Source of the DNA: Pseudomonadota bacterium
Lineage (GTDB): Bacteria; Pseudomonadota; Alphaproteobacteria; Caulobacterales; Caulobacteraceae
Assembly: GCA_018241995.1 (NCBI GenBank)
Contig: JAFECT010000003.1
Coordinates: 1-64,000 of the forward strand
DNA length: 64,000 bases
Direction of reading: 5' to 3'
Shown: one piece after another, positions 36,030 through 44,363 of the stretch
Numbering within the stretch: the stretch's first letter is position 1
Layout of the letters: every line of letters starts with the position of its first letter
The notes under the pieces: model-generated
What the model saw: the letters and a program-made list of their open reading frames with translations, nothing else
What the model was told of the DNA's origin: nothing
Databases searched by the model: none
Made by a program: the position numbers and the translations under genes

Positions 36030-36147
36030 CGTTCTGCTCACTCTGATGTCTGGCGCGGAAGGACCGCCGCCGGCTGCTCGCCGACGACGGTCCCCCGGTC
36101 GTGCGCCCACGCTTGGAACACCTGTGGCGTTCGCGGGCCGCTTCTCC

Positions 36148-36795
36148 TCAGCCCACGTCGGCCGAGCGCACGAACCTGGAAAGCTCATTGAGCCGGTTGC
36201 GGATGGTCCACCGGTCGCGGTCGGTCAGGTAGCCGCCGTCCCGCGAGTACAGGTAACGGTGCTGGTCCTCGATCGAGCGCAGGGTCGACCAGGCGTAGCG
36301 GGTCTCGCGGCGCGACATCCGGCCGGTCTCGGAGCTGTAGCGGATGAAGGCGCCCAGCCGGGCCTCGCGGGCGTTCAGGTCGTCCGCGCGGAAGCCGGAG
36401 CGGAAGCGGTCCTCATCCCAGCGCCGGCCGTCATAGTAACCGCCGTAGGAGGCCGAGGTCTCGGTGTAATAGACCGGCGCCTCGTCGCGCTCGCGGCAGA
36501 CTTGCGAGCCCTGGCCCGAGGAGCGGCCGATGTTGTTGCCGACCGCAGCGCCCGCCAGGGCCCCCAGGATCGCGCCGCCAGAGCGGCCGCCGTGGTGCGA
36601 GGCGAGGTTGGAGCCGATCGCGGCCCCGGCCAGGGCGCCCAGGAGGGCGCCGCCCGTGCCGCGGTCGTGCTGGGTCTGGGCGCAGGCGTCGCGCGCCGGA
36701 CCGTAGCCGTAGTCCTGGGCGGCGGCCGGCATGGCCGTGGCGATGGAGGTCGCCGCGACAGCGGCCAGGCTCAAGGCGGTGAGAGACTTTTTCAT
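36148..36795 (-). CDS. Glycine-zipper 2TM envelope protein
   Basis: A 215-residue protein: signal peptide (residues 1-26), then two glycine-zipper stretches (GALLGALAGAAIGSNLA and GAILGALAGAAVGNNIG) as in 17-kDa-antigen/SlyB-like proteins, then a basic, tyrosine-rich domain ending with a helical DRDRWTIRNRLNELSRF segment. It probably inserts in the outer membrane. GGAG lies 8 nt before the ATG. The next gene downstream on this strand is the 38-residue membrane peptide. Confidence 0.85.
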   Translation of the reverse strand: MKKSLTALSLAAVAATSIATAMPAAAQDYGYGPARDACAQTQHDRGTGGALLGALAGAAIGSNLASHHGGRSGGAILGALAGAAVGNNIGRSSGQGSQVCRERDEAPVYYTETSASYGGYYDGRRWDEDRFRSGFRADDLNAREARLGAFIRYSSETGRMSRRETRYAWSTLRSIEDQHRYLYSRDGGYLTDRDRWTIRNRLNELSRFVRSADVG

Positions 36796-36937
36796 GGATC
36801 TGGCTCCATCGTTTTTCCGGCGGACGAACCGTCGCCCGCCATGGATGCGATAGAGCCAGAGCCCGCCTGAACGCGTTCTGATGCGGAAGTTATGTTGCGT
36901 TCAGGGTGGTGAAGCTTCGTTCAGCTAAGCTTCTGTC

Positions 36938-37171
36938 TCAGCGCTTGGCCGCCTGGGCCGCGCGCTTGGCCTTCTTCTTGGCCAGGTGGTGGCCGACCAC
37001 GCAGCCGACCGCGGCGCCCGCCACTGCATGACGGCCCGCGAAATGGCCGGCGACGCCGCCCACGACTGCGCCCTTAACGCAGCCCTTGGCTTCGGCGGCC
37101 GAGCTTGCGCCCAGGCCCATGGTGGCGGTCACGGCGAAGGCGGCGGCGATGGCGGTCAGGCGCTTGGTCAT
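36938..37171 (-). CDS. Small exported glycine-zipper protein
   Basis: A 77-residue protein: signal peptide (residues 1-28), KGCVKGAVVGGVAGHFAGRHAVAGAAVGCVVGHHLAKK with G-x3-G spacing, and a lysine-rich tail. It resembles small glycine-zipper envelope proteins. GGAG lies 7 nt before the ATG. A GAAGCTT / AAGCTTC inverted repeat (36911-36933) follows the stop but without a T-run. Confidence 0.75.
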   Translation of the reverse strand: MTKRLTAIAAAFAVTATMGLGASSAAEAKGCVKGAVVGGVAGHFAGRHAVAGAAVGCVVGHHLAKKKAKRAAQAAKR

Positions 37172-37247
37172 GGTTGGCTCCGGGTGATGGCCGCACCCAT
37201 GGCGGCCTTGGCCGTTACAGCGATCTTCAGACGTGATGGTTCCGGGC

Positions 37248-37772
37248 TCAGCGCACGGCCACGGTCTGCCTGATTCCGCCGCGCGCCTCGACCGCGCGCA
37301 TGATCACCACCGGCTCCCCGGCGCGGGCGGGCTTGGCGGTGACGATCAGGAACCAGGCGCCGTCGGGCAGGTCCTGGAAGGCGAAGTGGCCGGTCTCGTC
37401 GCACTGGCCGGCGCGCACATAGTTGGCGTAGGCCGGGGCCGCCTGGCCCGCTGAGCGCTCGCGCACCGCCTCGATCGACGACACCGCATGCTCGGTCGAG
37501 CCGTAGAGGCGCTCGGTCCGCTCCGCCGACATGGGCGCGGCCGGGGTGAGCGCCACGGAACGCCCGGCGCAGGTGAAGGCGCCGCCCGCCTTGGTGCGAT
37601 AGGCCACCGAGCCGGTGATGCTGTTGGCGCCGCTGCGGGCCGACCAGCCGAACTGATAGTCCACCGGATTGGGCGGGGGCGCCGGCTCGGGCCGAGGACC
37701 GGGGAAGGGGCGGGTGGTGGTCTCGCAGGCGGTGAGCGCGAGCAGCAGGACGAGCGGCGTCAGGCGTTTCAT
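37248..37772 (-). CDS. Predicted lipoprotein
   Basis: A 174-residue protein with a lipobox (LLALTAC, Cys15), a proline-rich linker (RPFPGPRPEPAPPPNP) and a beta-rich domain. TCAGRSVALTPAAPMSAERTERLYGS and DLPDGAWFLIVTAKP look like a carboxypeptidase-regulatory/SpaA-type beta sandwich. Predicted outer-membrane anchored. The function is unknown. Confidence 0.75.
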   Translation of the reverse strand: MKRLTPLVLLLALTACETTTRPFPGPRPEPAPPPNPVDYQFGWSARSGANSITGSVAYRTKAGGAFTCAGRSVALTPAAPMSAERTERLYGSTEHAVSSIEAVRERSAGQAAPAYANYVRAGQCDETGHFAFQDLPDGAWFLIVTAKPARAGEPVVIMRAVEARGGIRQTVAVR

Positions 37773-37905
37773 GGGAGGCTTGCCCGTGATTGGAGGCGCG
37801 ATCAGCGCGGGCCTCTATAACCGAAAAACGTCTGGACTACGGCCAAGGTTGCGTCGGAACCGTACGCTCGCGGCCTTTTGCGCCTGAGGCGGCTTCGCCG
37901 GCCCC

Positions 37906-38469
37906 TCAGGCCTTCTCGCTGATGCGGATCGCCGCCTTGCAGCCGGCGCGGATCACGGCCGAGAGCAGGGCGTAGCCCGGCGCCTCGCGGGCGCCCTCCG
38001 CCACCGCCTGGTCGCGATGGGCCAGTTCGTCGTCGCGGAATTTCGTCAGTTCGGCGGCCAGTTCCGGCTCGCGCTCGGCAAGCTCGGCGATCTGGCCGGC
38101 GTAGTGGGCCTCGATCACCGTCTCCACCGCTTCGGTGCAAGCATGGGCCGCCTTTTCGCCGAGCAGGGCCGTGCCCGCGCCCAGCGCAAAGCCCGCAACG
38201 CGCCAGAACGGCGCCATCAGGGTCGGGCGCACCTTGCGCTCGTTCAGCAGCGCGTCGAAGCGTTCGAGGTGGACCTGTTCGTGCGCTTCCATCTCGGCCA
38301 GCGTCTCGGCGGTCTTCTCGCGGCCGGAGACGGCTTCGAACACCGCGCGCTGGCCGCGGTAGATGGCGACAGCGCCCAGTTCGCCGGCATGGTCGACGCG
38401 CAGGATCTCGCCCAGGCGCTGGCGCACCGTGCCCTGGCCGGGGCGGGGAAGGGGGGCTGGGCCGCTCAT
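37906..38469 (-). CDS. coq7: Demethoxyubiquinone hydroxylase (Coq7/UbiF-type)
   Basis: A 187-residue di-iron enzyme that hydroxylates demethoxyubiquinone in ubiquinone synthesis. Ferritin-like ligands are seen in RVDHAGELGAVAIYRGQ, EMEAHEQVHLERFD (ExxH), ETVIEAHYAGQI and FRDDELAHRDQAV (ExxH). The ATG at 38469 overlaps the dsbB stop, so translation is coupled; a longer in-frame reading is antisense-like and ignored. A hairpin overlaps the stop codon (37882-37911) but has no U-run. Confidence 0.95.
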   Translation of the reverse strand: MSGPAPLPRPGQGTVRQRLGEILRVDHAGELGAVAIYRGQRAVFEAVSGREKTAETLAEMEAHEQVHLERFDALLNERKVRPTLMAPFWRVAGFALGAGTALLGEKAAHACTEAVETVIEAHYAGQIAELAEREPELAAELTKFRDDELAHRDQAVAEGAREAPGYALLSAVIRAGCKAAIRISEKA

Positions 38470-39011
38470 TCCAGGCCCTCGCCCACGCCCTCCTTCAGGC
38501 CGGCTTTCTTGCGGATAGAGGCGATCAGGCTGATCAGGGCCAGGATCACCGACGCGACGGCGTTCCAGCCGGCCATCGACAGGCCGCCCCACTGCCAGGC
38601 GATCACGTCGCACATCGGCGTGTTGATCTTGCCGCCGCGCATGATGTCGGAAAGCTTGGCCTGCAGGTTGTCGAGGTTACCTGCGCCGCCGGTGCAGCTG
38701 GACGGCCCAGGCCACCACTTCAGCTCAACGCCGGCATGGAAGGTGGCGACGATGGCGCCGGTGATGAACACGCCGGTCAGCAGCAGCGCCGCGAGCTTGG
38801 GCGTGCCCTTGGAACGGAAGAACAGGGCCCACAGCGTCGCCGGCAGGGAGATGGCGATGGCGAAGCCGTAGACGTAGCGCTGCTCCATGCACAGGTGGCA
38901 GGGCTGCAGCCCCCCCAGGTACTGGAACGCGAAGGCGACCGCCAACATGGCGACCGACGCCAGCAGCGCGAAGGCGACCCACCAGCGGATGACGAAGCGG
39001 ACGGCGTTCAT
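38466..39011 (-). CDS. dsbB: Disulfide bond formation protein DsbB
   Basis: A 181-residue inner-membrane protein with four helices. The quinone-proximal CxxC is CHLC in GLQPCHLCMEQRYVYG (about residues 38-41) and the second periplasmic Cys pair is SSCTGG and TPMC. DsbB passes electrons from DsbA to ubiquinone. It overlaps coq7, which makes ubiquinone, by 4 bp. Confidence 0.94.
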   Translation of the reverse strand: MNAVRFVIRWWVAFALLASVAMLAVAFAFQYLGGLQPCHLCMEQRYVYGFAIAISLPATLWALFFRSKGTPKLAALLLTGVFITGAIVATFHAGVELKWWPGPSSCTGGAGNLDNLQAKLSDIMRGGKINTPMCDVIAWQWGGLSMAGWNAVASVILALISLIASIRKKAGLKEGVGEGLE

Positions 39012-39083
39012 GGCGGCAAGGATTAGCGGGGGCTGAGGCCAACGTCGAGCGTGGTTATGCGAAACTGCGTCGCCTGGTCGCGA

Positions 39084-39740
39084 TCAGGGCTTTGAAGAGG
39101 CGGGAGTGGTCGAGACGGGCGCGGAGGCGGCGGGCTTGGCCGGAGGCGGAGCGCCCGCGTGCTTGCCGAGCATATGCACCCCCACGATCACCGCGATGCC
39201 GACGGCGATGGCGACGCTGCCCCACAGCACGAGGTTCTTCTCGACCCGCTCACGCACAGCGGGGCCGAAGCGCTTGGTCAGGAAGGCGGTCAGCGTGAAG
39301 CGCCCGGCGCGCGCCACCAGGCACGCCAGCAGGAACTTCCAGTAGGTCATATGCGCCAGGCCCGACGCCACGGTGACAAAGGCGAATGGCACCGGAGTGA
39401 AACTCTTGCCGATGATCACCAGCGGGCCCCACTCGCGGAACCAGGCCTGGAACTGCGGCCAGTCCTCGGCGTGGCCGGTCAGGGCCATCAGCTGCTGACC
39501 GACGCCGGTCAGGTGGTAGCCGATGAAGTAGCTGACATTGGCGCCGAGGATCGAGGCGAGCGTGACCAGCAAAGCGTAGCGCCACGTGTTCTGCGGCTTC
39601 TGCAGGATCATCGGCGCCATGACGATGTCCGGGGGCAGCGGCAGGAAGATCGCTTCCAGGAAGGCCTCGCCGAACAGGACGTAGGGCGCCTCGGGGCCGG
39701 CGGCGCGGCGCATAATCCAGTTGTAGAGCGGGCGGATCAT
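39084..39740 (-). CDS. VTT/DedA-like (YqaA-type) membrane protein
   Basis: A 218-residue protein of the SNARE-associated/VTT family: EAFLEAIFLPLPPDIVMAPMILQKP, SILGANVSYFIGYHLTG and KSFTPVPFAFVTVASGLAHM are the conserved re-entrant-loop motifs. VTT proteins act in lipid (undecaprenyl-phosphate or phospholipid) scrambling. The C terminus is a proline/alanine/serine-rich tail. The ATG at 39740 begins the family homology. Confidence 0.85.
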   Translation of the reverse strand: MIRPLYNWIMRRAAGPEAPYVLFGEAFLEAIFLPLPPDIVMAPMILQKPQNTWRYALLVTLASILGANVSYFIGYHLTGVGQQLMALTGHAEDWPQFQAWFREWGPLVIIGKSFTPVPFAFVTVASGLAHMTYWKFLLACLVARAGRFTLTAFLTKRFGPAVRERVEKNLVLWGSVAIAVGIAVIVGVHMLGKHAGAPPPAKPAASAPVSTTPASSKP

Positions 39741-39867
39741 GGGGGGCTCATCGGCAAGGGAAGGGCGGTCTGCTAGCAGGCTTTCCGGGCGCTGTCTCCA
39801 TGGCGCGAGGGCTTCCTGCGGCGGCGCCGCTTGACGCACGGCGGCGGTGAGGTCACCGCTTCCGCCC

Positions 39868-40326
39868 ATGCGCAAGCTCGTGCTGGACGGATACCTCCCC
39901 TACCGCCTGTCGGTCGCGTCGAACGCGGTCTCCAGCGTGATCGCACGCGCCTACCAGACCCGCTTCGGCCTGAAGGTGCCCGAGTGGCGCCTGATCACCA
40001 TCCTGGCGGAGGCCGAGGACCGCACCCAGCTCGAGCTGGTCAGCCTGACCGCCATGGACAAGGTCACCGTCAGCCGCGCCGCCCAGGGCTTGGTCGCCCG
40101 AGGCCTGGCCGCCCAGCGCGCCGATCCGCGCGACGGCCGCGCCCGCCGCCTGTCGCTGACCGAGGAGGGGCGCAGGCTCTACGCCGAGGTGGCGCCCGCG
40201 GCGCTGAAGCTGGAGCAGGACATGCTGGCAGGATTCACGGCGGCGGAGATCGAGAGCTTCCAGGCCCTGCTGCGCCGCATCGAGGCGGCCGCGCGCGGAC
40301 CGGACCCCGCCGTCACGCAGGCGTGA
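39868..40326 (+). CDS. MarR-family transcriptional regulator
   Basis: A 152-residue winged helix regulator: EWRLITILAEAEDRTQLELVSLT, then the recognition helix KVTVSRAAQGLVARGL and the wing ADPRDGRARRLSLTEEG. It lies 71 bp upstream of hpd on the same strand and probably represses the tyrosine/homogentisate genes. An alternative GTG start exists at 39847. Effector unknown; a pathway intermediate is likely. Confidence 0.9.
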   Translation: MRKLVLDGYLPYRLSVASNAVSSVIARAYQTRFGLKVPEWRLITILAEAEDRTQLELVSLTAMDKVTVSRAAQGLVARGLAAQRADPRDGRARRLSLTEEGRRLYAEVAPAALKLEQDMLAGFTAAEIESFQALLRRIEAAARGPDPAVTQA

Positions 40327-40339
40327 GCGCCGGCTTTTG

Positions 40340-40364
40340 GAAATTGGTTTCAACTGATACTATC
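40340..40364. promoter_or_regulatory. Candidate MarR operator before hpd
   Basis: The 71-bp marR-hpd gap holds an AT-rich block with an imperfect dyad (TTGGAAATTGGTTTCAA, 40338-40354) and GATA-C-TATC (40356-40364). MarR proteins often bind such sites close to their own genes. Assignment by position only. Confidence 0.35.
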
Positions 40365-40397
40365 TGACCTCCACCCCCCAACCTCAGGAGCCTTCCC

Positions 40398-41465
40398 ATG
40401 ACCGACGCGATCGACAACCCGCTGGGCGTGGACGGCTTCGAGTTCGTGGAATTCACCAGCCCCGACCCCGATCGCATGGTCGGCCTGCTCGAGAAGCTGG
40501 GCTTCACCGCCTACGCCAAGCACCCGACCCGCGACATCGTCCGCTACAAGCAGGGCGACATCACCATGCTGGTGAACCGCGAGCCGACCGGCCAGGCGGC
40601 CGAGTTCCGCGCGGCGCACGGCCCCTCGGCCAACGGCATGGCCTTCCGCGTGGCCGACGCGAAGAAGGCCTATGGGATGGCGCTTGAGCGCGGCGCCAAG
40701 CCGGCCGACGCCTCCGCGACCGCGCTGGGTGAGGGCGCTTATGTGCTGCAGGGCATCGGCGGCAGCGTGCTCTATCTGATCGACCAGTACGGCGCGAAGG
40801 GCTCGCTCTATGCCGACTGGGAGCAGATCCCCGGCGCCGCCGAGGCGGAGAAGCAGAACGCGGTCGGCCTCTATCTGCTCGATCACCTGACCCACAACGT
40901 GCGCCGCGGCGAGATGCGCACCTGGTCGGGCTTCTATTCGCGGGTGTTCGGCTTCACCGAGCAGAAGTACTTCGACATCAAGGGCCAGGCGACCGGCCTG
41001 TTCAGCCAGGCGATGATCGCGCCGGACAAGATGATCCGCATCCCGCTGAACGAGAGCCAGGACGAGCACTCCCAGATCGAGGAGTTCATCCGCGAGTACA
41101 ACGGCGAGGGCATCCAGCACCTGGCCCTGGCCACCGAGAACATCTTCGAGACGGTCGAAAAGCTGCGCGAGCGCGGCGTGGAGTTCCAGGACACCATCGA
41201 CACCTATTTCGAGCTGATCGACACCCGCCTGCCCGGCCACGGCGAGGACGTGGAGCGGATGCGCAAGAACCGCATCCTGATCGACGGATCGGAGCAGGAC
41301 GGCCTGTTGCTGCAGATCTTCACCGGCAACCTGTTCGGCCCGATCTTCTTCGAGATCATCCAGCGCAAGGGCAACCAGGCGTTCGGCGAGGGCAATTTCC
41401 AGGCCCTGTTCGACTCCATCGAGCTGGACCAGATCCGCCGCGGCGTGATCAAGGTCGACGCCTGA
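40398..41465 (+). CDS. hpd: 4-Hydroxyphenylpyruvate dioxygenase
   Basis: A 355-residue two-domain vicinal-oxygen-chelate enzyme converting 4-hydroxyphenylpyruvate to homogentisate. Fe(II) ligands sit in LDHLTHNVRRGEM (His), GIQHLALAT (His) and LFGPIFFEIIQRKGN (Glu), and the C-terminal lid GEGNFQALFDSIELDQIRRG is typical. AGGAG precedes the ATG. It heads the tyrosine degradation genes behind the MarR regulator. Confidence 0.97.
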   Translation: MTDAIDNPLGVDGFEFVEFTSPDPDRMVGLLEKLGFTAYAKHPTRDIVRYKQGDITMLVNREPTGQAAEFRAAHGPSANGMAFRVADAKKAYGMALERGAKPADASATALGEGAYVLQGIGGSVLYLIDQYGAKGSLYADWEQIPGAAEAEKQNAVGLYLLDHLTHNVRRGEMRTWSGFYSRVFGFTEQKYFDIKGQATGLFSQAMIAPDKMIRIPLNESQDEHSQIEEFIREYNGEGIQHLALATENIFETVEKLRERGVEFQDTIDTYFELIDTRLPGHGEDVERMRKNRILIDGSEQDGLLLQIFTGNLFGPIFFEIIQRKGNQAFGEGNFQALFDSIELDQIRRGVIKVDA

Positions 41466-41482
41466 TTGAATTGGAGAGTCGG

Positions 41483-41704
41483 ATGACCGGTCGCGAACTG
41501 TTCGGCGTTTTTGTGCGGGCCATCGGCCTGCTGCTCGGCCTCTACGGCTTCGCCCAGCTGGTGCTGGCCGGCATCGGCCTGTCGATGCACCTGGATCTCG
41601 GACCGACCGCGATCCTGTTCGGCTATGCCGGCGTGGCGATCCTGGGCCTGGCGCTGATGCGCTTCGCCGAGGTCCTGGTGCGCTTCGCCTACGGCAAGGG
41701 CTGA
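41483..41704 (+). CDS. Small two-helix membrane protein, unknown
   Basis: A 73-residue protein with two hydrophobic helices (FVRAIGLLLGLYGFAQLVLAG and AILFGYAGVAILGLALM). GGAGAG lies 6 nt before the ATG at 41483. It is 17 bp after hpd and likely cotranscribed. Not recognised as part of tyrosine catabolism in other organisms I know. Confidence 0.65.
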   Translation: MTGRELFGVFVRAIGLLLGLYGFAQLVLAGIGLSMHLDLGPTAILFGYAGVAILGLALMRFAEVLVRFAYGKG

Positions 41705-41715
41705 GCGCCGCGCCC

Positions 41716-42075
41716 ATGCCATTTATTCGCGATTTCCAGAGCCCGGCCCTGCAGGACAATCGGCCTTTCGACACCCGAACGATTGAAGAGAGGCTCGGCA
41801 CTACAGATGTTGAGGTCGAGGGCCTCACGCTGGGCGAGGCGTTTCGGGAATATGAGGCGGCGAGCGGTGTGTCGATTATCCCGCATTTTGATACCCCCGA
41901 TGCACCGATAAAATTTGGCTCTCGCGCCTTCCGATACGATGACGGCCACGCCTGTCGCGGCATGCTCGTGGGTGTAAGTATTCTACGTGGAAGCGAAAGC
42001 CTCGATACCGGCGGAAATCTCGCCTTCCGGCTGGAGCCTAGCGACGTAATCGCTGTCGCAGCGTTGGTTTCCTGA
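41716..42075 (+). CDS. Orphan hypothetical protein of lower G+C
   Basis: A 119-residue soluble protein with no signal, membrane segment or recognised motif (SPALQDNRPFDTRTIEERL; GVSIIPHFDTPDAPIKF). A hand count gives 208 G+C of 360 bases (58%), clearly below its neighbours, and it uses rare AT-ending codons such as ATA, AAA and TTT. No good Shine-Dalgarno precedes the ATG. It looks like a recent insertion between hpd and hmgA, or a fast-evolving gene. Confidence 0.5.
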   Translation: MPFIRDFQSPALQDNRPFDTRTIEERLGTTDVEVEGLTLGEAFREYEAASGVSIIPHFDTPDAPIKFGSRAFRYDDGHACRGMLVGVSILRGSESLDTGGNLAFRLEPSDVIAVAALVS

Positions 42076-42131
42076 CGTTCACCGTGCCACCTGTCGTCAC
42101 GCTAAAGACCACGCATGCCCCGGAGTGAGCC

Positions 42132-43268
42132 ATGTCCAAGCGCAACTGGATTCCCGTCAAGGCCGCCGAGGGCGTGCATTCGCGTCAGGCCCACGCCGAC
42201 CTGCCGGGGGGGACCTATGAGCGGGAAATCTCCAAGGAAGGCTTCTTCGGCCCGGCCGCGTTCCTCTACCACCGCAATCCGCCGACCGGCTGGTCCAGCT
42301 TTGAGGGGCCGCTGCGCCCCCGCGCCTTCGACCTGAACGGGCTGAGCGCGGCGGAGAGCTCCCCTTGGGCCGCGCCGATCGTGCTGCACAACCGCTCGGT
42401 CGAGGTGCGCTTCTGGAAGCTGGCCGCGCCCATGCCTGCGCTCGCTCGAAACGCAGACGGCGACCAGCTGCTGTTCGTGCACGAGGGCGAGGGCGACCTC
42501 TTCACCGACTACGGCCGCATCGCCTTTGAGAAGGGCGACTACCTCTATCTGCCGCGCGGGACCATGTGGCGGCTCTCGCCCACCCAGCCCGTGCGCGTGC
42601 TGATGATCGAGGCGACCAACACCCACTACACCCTGCCGGACCGCGGCCTCTTAGGCCCCCACGCCCAGTTCGATCCGGCCATGCTGGATACGCCGAAGAT
42701 GGACGAGATTTTCCGCGCCCATCAGGCTGAGGAGGGCGACTTCCCGGTCGAGATCAAGAAGCGCGGCCAGGTCTCGGTCGCCACCTATCCCTACAATCCG
42801 CTGGACGCGGTGGGCTGGCACGGCGACCTGGCGCCGGTGCGCCTGAACGTGCGCGACGTGCGCCCGGTGATGAGCCACCGCTATCACCTGCCGCCCAGCG
42901 TCCACACCACCTTCCTGTCGGACCGGTTCGTGGTCTGCACCTTCGCGCCCCGGCCGTTCGAGACCGATCCCGGCGCGATCAAGATCCCGTTCTTTCACAA
43001 CAACGACGATTTCGACGAGGTGCTGTTCTATCACGCGGGCGACTTCTTCAGCCGGGACAACATCGACGCCGGGATGATGACTTTCCACCCGTCGGGCTTC
43101 ACCCACGGGCCGCACCCGAAGGCGCTGAACAACATGCTGGCGCCCAAGAAGCCGGCAACGGACGAATATGCGGTGATGATCGACACCCACGATCCGCTCG
43201 ACATCGGGCCGGGCGCGGCCTCCGTCGAGAACCCGGCTTACGTCGACAGCTGGAAGGCCCCGCGTTGA
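42132..43268 (+). CDS. hmgA: Homogentisate 1,2-dioxygenase
   Basis: A 378-residue cupin-fold enzyme opening homogentisate to maleylacetoacetate. The Fe ligand region is conserved: FFHNNDDFDEVLFYHAGDFFSR (His, Glu) and MTFHPSGFTHGPHPKAL (His). It is some 50-60 residues shorter than the approximately 430-residue Pseudomonas and animal enzymes, the N-terminal domain being compact. GGAG precedes the ATG. TTGA overlap with the next gene indicates coupling. Confidence 0.93.
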   Translation: MSKRNWIPVKAAEGVHSRQAHADLPGGTYEREISKEGFFGPAAFLYHRNPPTGWSSFEGPLRPRAFDLNGLSAAESSPWAAPIVLHNRSVEVRFWKLAAPMPALARNADGDQLLFVHEGEGDLFTDYGRIAFEKGDYLYLPRGTMWRLSPTQPVRVLMIEATNTHYTLPDRGLLGPHAQFDPAMLDTPKMDEIFRAHQAEEGDFPVEIKKRGQVSVATYPYNPLDAVGWHGDLAPVRLNVRDVRPVMSHRYHLPPSVHTTFLSDRFVVCTFAPRPFETDPGAIKIPFFHNNDDFDEVLFYHAGDFFSRDNIDAGMMTFHPSGFTHGPHPKALNNMLAPKKPATDEYAVMIDTHDPLDIGPGAASVENPAYVDSWKAPR

Positions 43269-43882
43269 CGCCAGTCGAGGAGGCTGAGGCGCGCAAGGCC
43301 CGTTCCCAGGCCCGCATGGCTGAGCACGGCCTGCACGACGCCTCGGGCTTACCCGGCGTCGTCGCCGACCCGGCTGCGCGCCTGCGCCCGAAGGCCGAGG
43401 CGGTGCGACGGCTGTACGCCCTGATGTATGTGGCGCGCGCCGGCGCCAAGGGCGGCAAGGCGGGCTGGCGGCTGGGCCGGGTCAAGCGCGATGCGGCGTT
43501 CACCCGGGCCGAGACCGCCTTCCTGACGGCCGCACACCCGTCGCAAGAGGATTGCCGCGCCATGGCCCTGCGGGTCGAGGCGGCGCTGGCGCTGTTCTGG
43601 GCGCTGGGCTGGATCGCGACCATGAGGTGGCCGCAGAACCGCGTCGATCCGGGCAACTTCTACGATCTGGTCGCCAAGGCCGACTTCCTGAAGTTCGTCG
43701 ACCGTTCCAATCCGCGCGCCCTGGCCGAGGTGCTGGACGAGGGCGACCTGCTGCTGCGGCTCAAGGCCCATCTGGCGAGCGATGCGGCCGACGCCAGCCT
43801 GGACGAGGCGGTGGTGCGCCAGCGCCTTGCCGCCCTGACCTGGCTTGCCGGTGAGGGTGACTGGGACGACATCGCCGCCTGA
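43265..43882 (+). CDS. DUF4272 domain-containing protein
   Basis: A 205-residue soluble protein. EAVRRLYALMYVARAGA, then ALRVEAALALFWALGWIATMRWP and a C-terminal VVRQRLAALTWLAGEGDWDDI match the DUF4272 pattern as I know it. Start TTG at 43265 overlaps the hmgA stop (43266-43268); a later start is possible. The function is unknown; genomic link to homogentisate degradation may be incidental. Confidence 0.7.
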   Translation: MTPVEEAEARKARSQARMAEHGLHDASGLPGVVADPAARLRPKAEAVRRLYALMYVARAGAKGGKAGWRLGRVKRDAAFTRAETAFLTAAHPSQEDCRAMALRVEAALALFWALGWIATMRWPQNRVDPGNFYDLVAKADFLKFVDRSNPRALAEVLDEGDLLLRLKAHLASDAADASLDEAVVRQRLAALTWLAGEGDWDDIAA

Positions 43883-43937
43883 GGCGCAAGCTGTCGCGCC
43901 CCTTGCCCCGGACTCCGGGGATTCCCATTCTTGGGCC

Positions 43938-44207
43938 ATGAGCCTCGATCTTCAGGAACTGCGTGACCTGGCCCAGGAGGAACTGGCCCAGGCCAAGACC
44001 CTCAAGTGGCGCGAACTGGCCAAGGTCGTCCCCTGGGGCGACAGCTATCGCGGCTTCGCCCCGTCGGGCCGCGAGGTCGAGTTCGAGCGAAGCTACATCT
44101 GGGCGCACGGCGAGAACGACGACATCCTCTGCGAGGTCACCGTCCGTTGCCTGCCCGAACGTGAGGACTGCGACGCCCACGCGCGCTGCCTGATCGAGCG
44201 GCCCTAG
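43938..44207 (+). CDS. Small hypothetical protein
   Basis: An 89-residue soluble protein (DLQELRDLAQEELAQAKTLKWRELAKVVPWGDSYRGFAP then ERSYIWAHGENDDILCEVTVRC). It has three cysteines in the C-terminal half (CEVTVRC, EDC) but no CxxC pair. The coding pattern is good, yet the ATG lacks an obvious Shine-Dalgarno. No family assigned. Confidence 0.6.
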   Translation: MSLDLQELRDLAQEELAQAKTLKWRELAKVVPWGDSYRGFAPSGREVEFERSYIWAHGENDDILCEVTVRCLPEREDCDAHARCLIERP

Positions 44208-44363
44208 AGCGCGAGGTTCGCTGAACACGCTTCCAATTGTATCGAATATGCACGCATTTTCTTGCGGTCTCGCAACAGCTTTTTCCTTGTGAAATAAGGC
44301 TATCCTTGACCGCACGCATGAACTTGAACACGTTCGTCGAAAGGGGGCTGGGAGGCGAGCCTA

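Noticed and set aside
36911..36933. GAAGCTT/AAGCTTC inverted repeat as terminator
   Set aside because: Follows the small glycine-zipper gene but is short, AT-rich in the stem and lacks a T-run; mentioned only in that entry.
37882..37911. Hairpin at the coq7 stop as rho-independent terminator
   Set aside because: The stem is good but neither strand has a U-run; left as a note.
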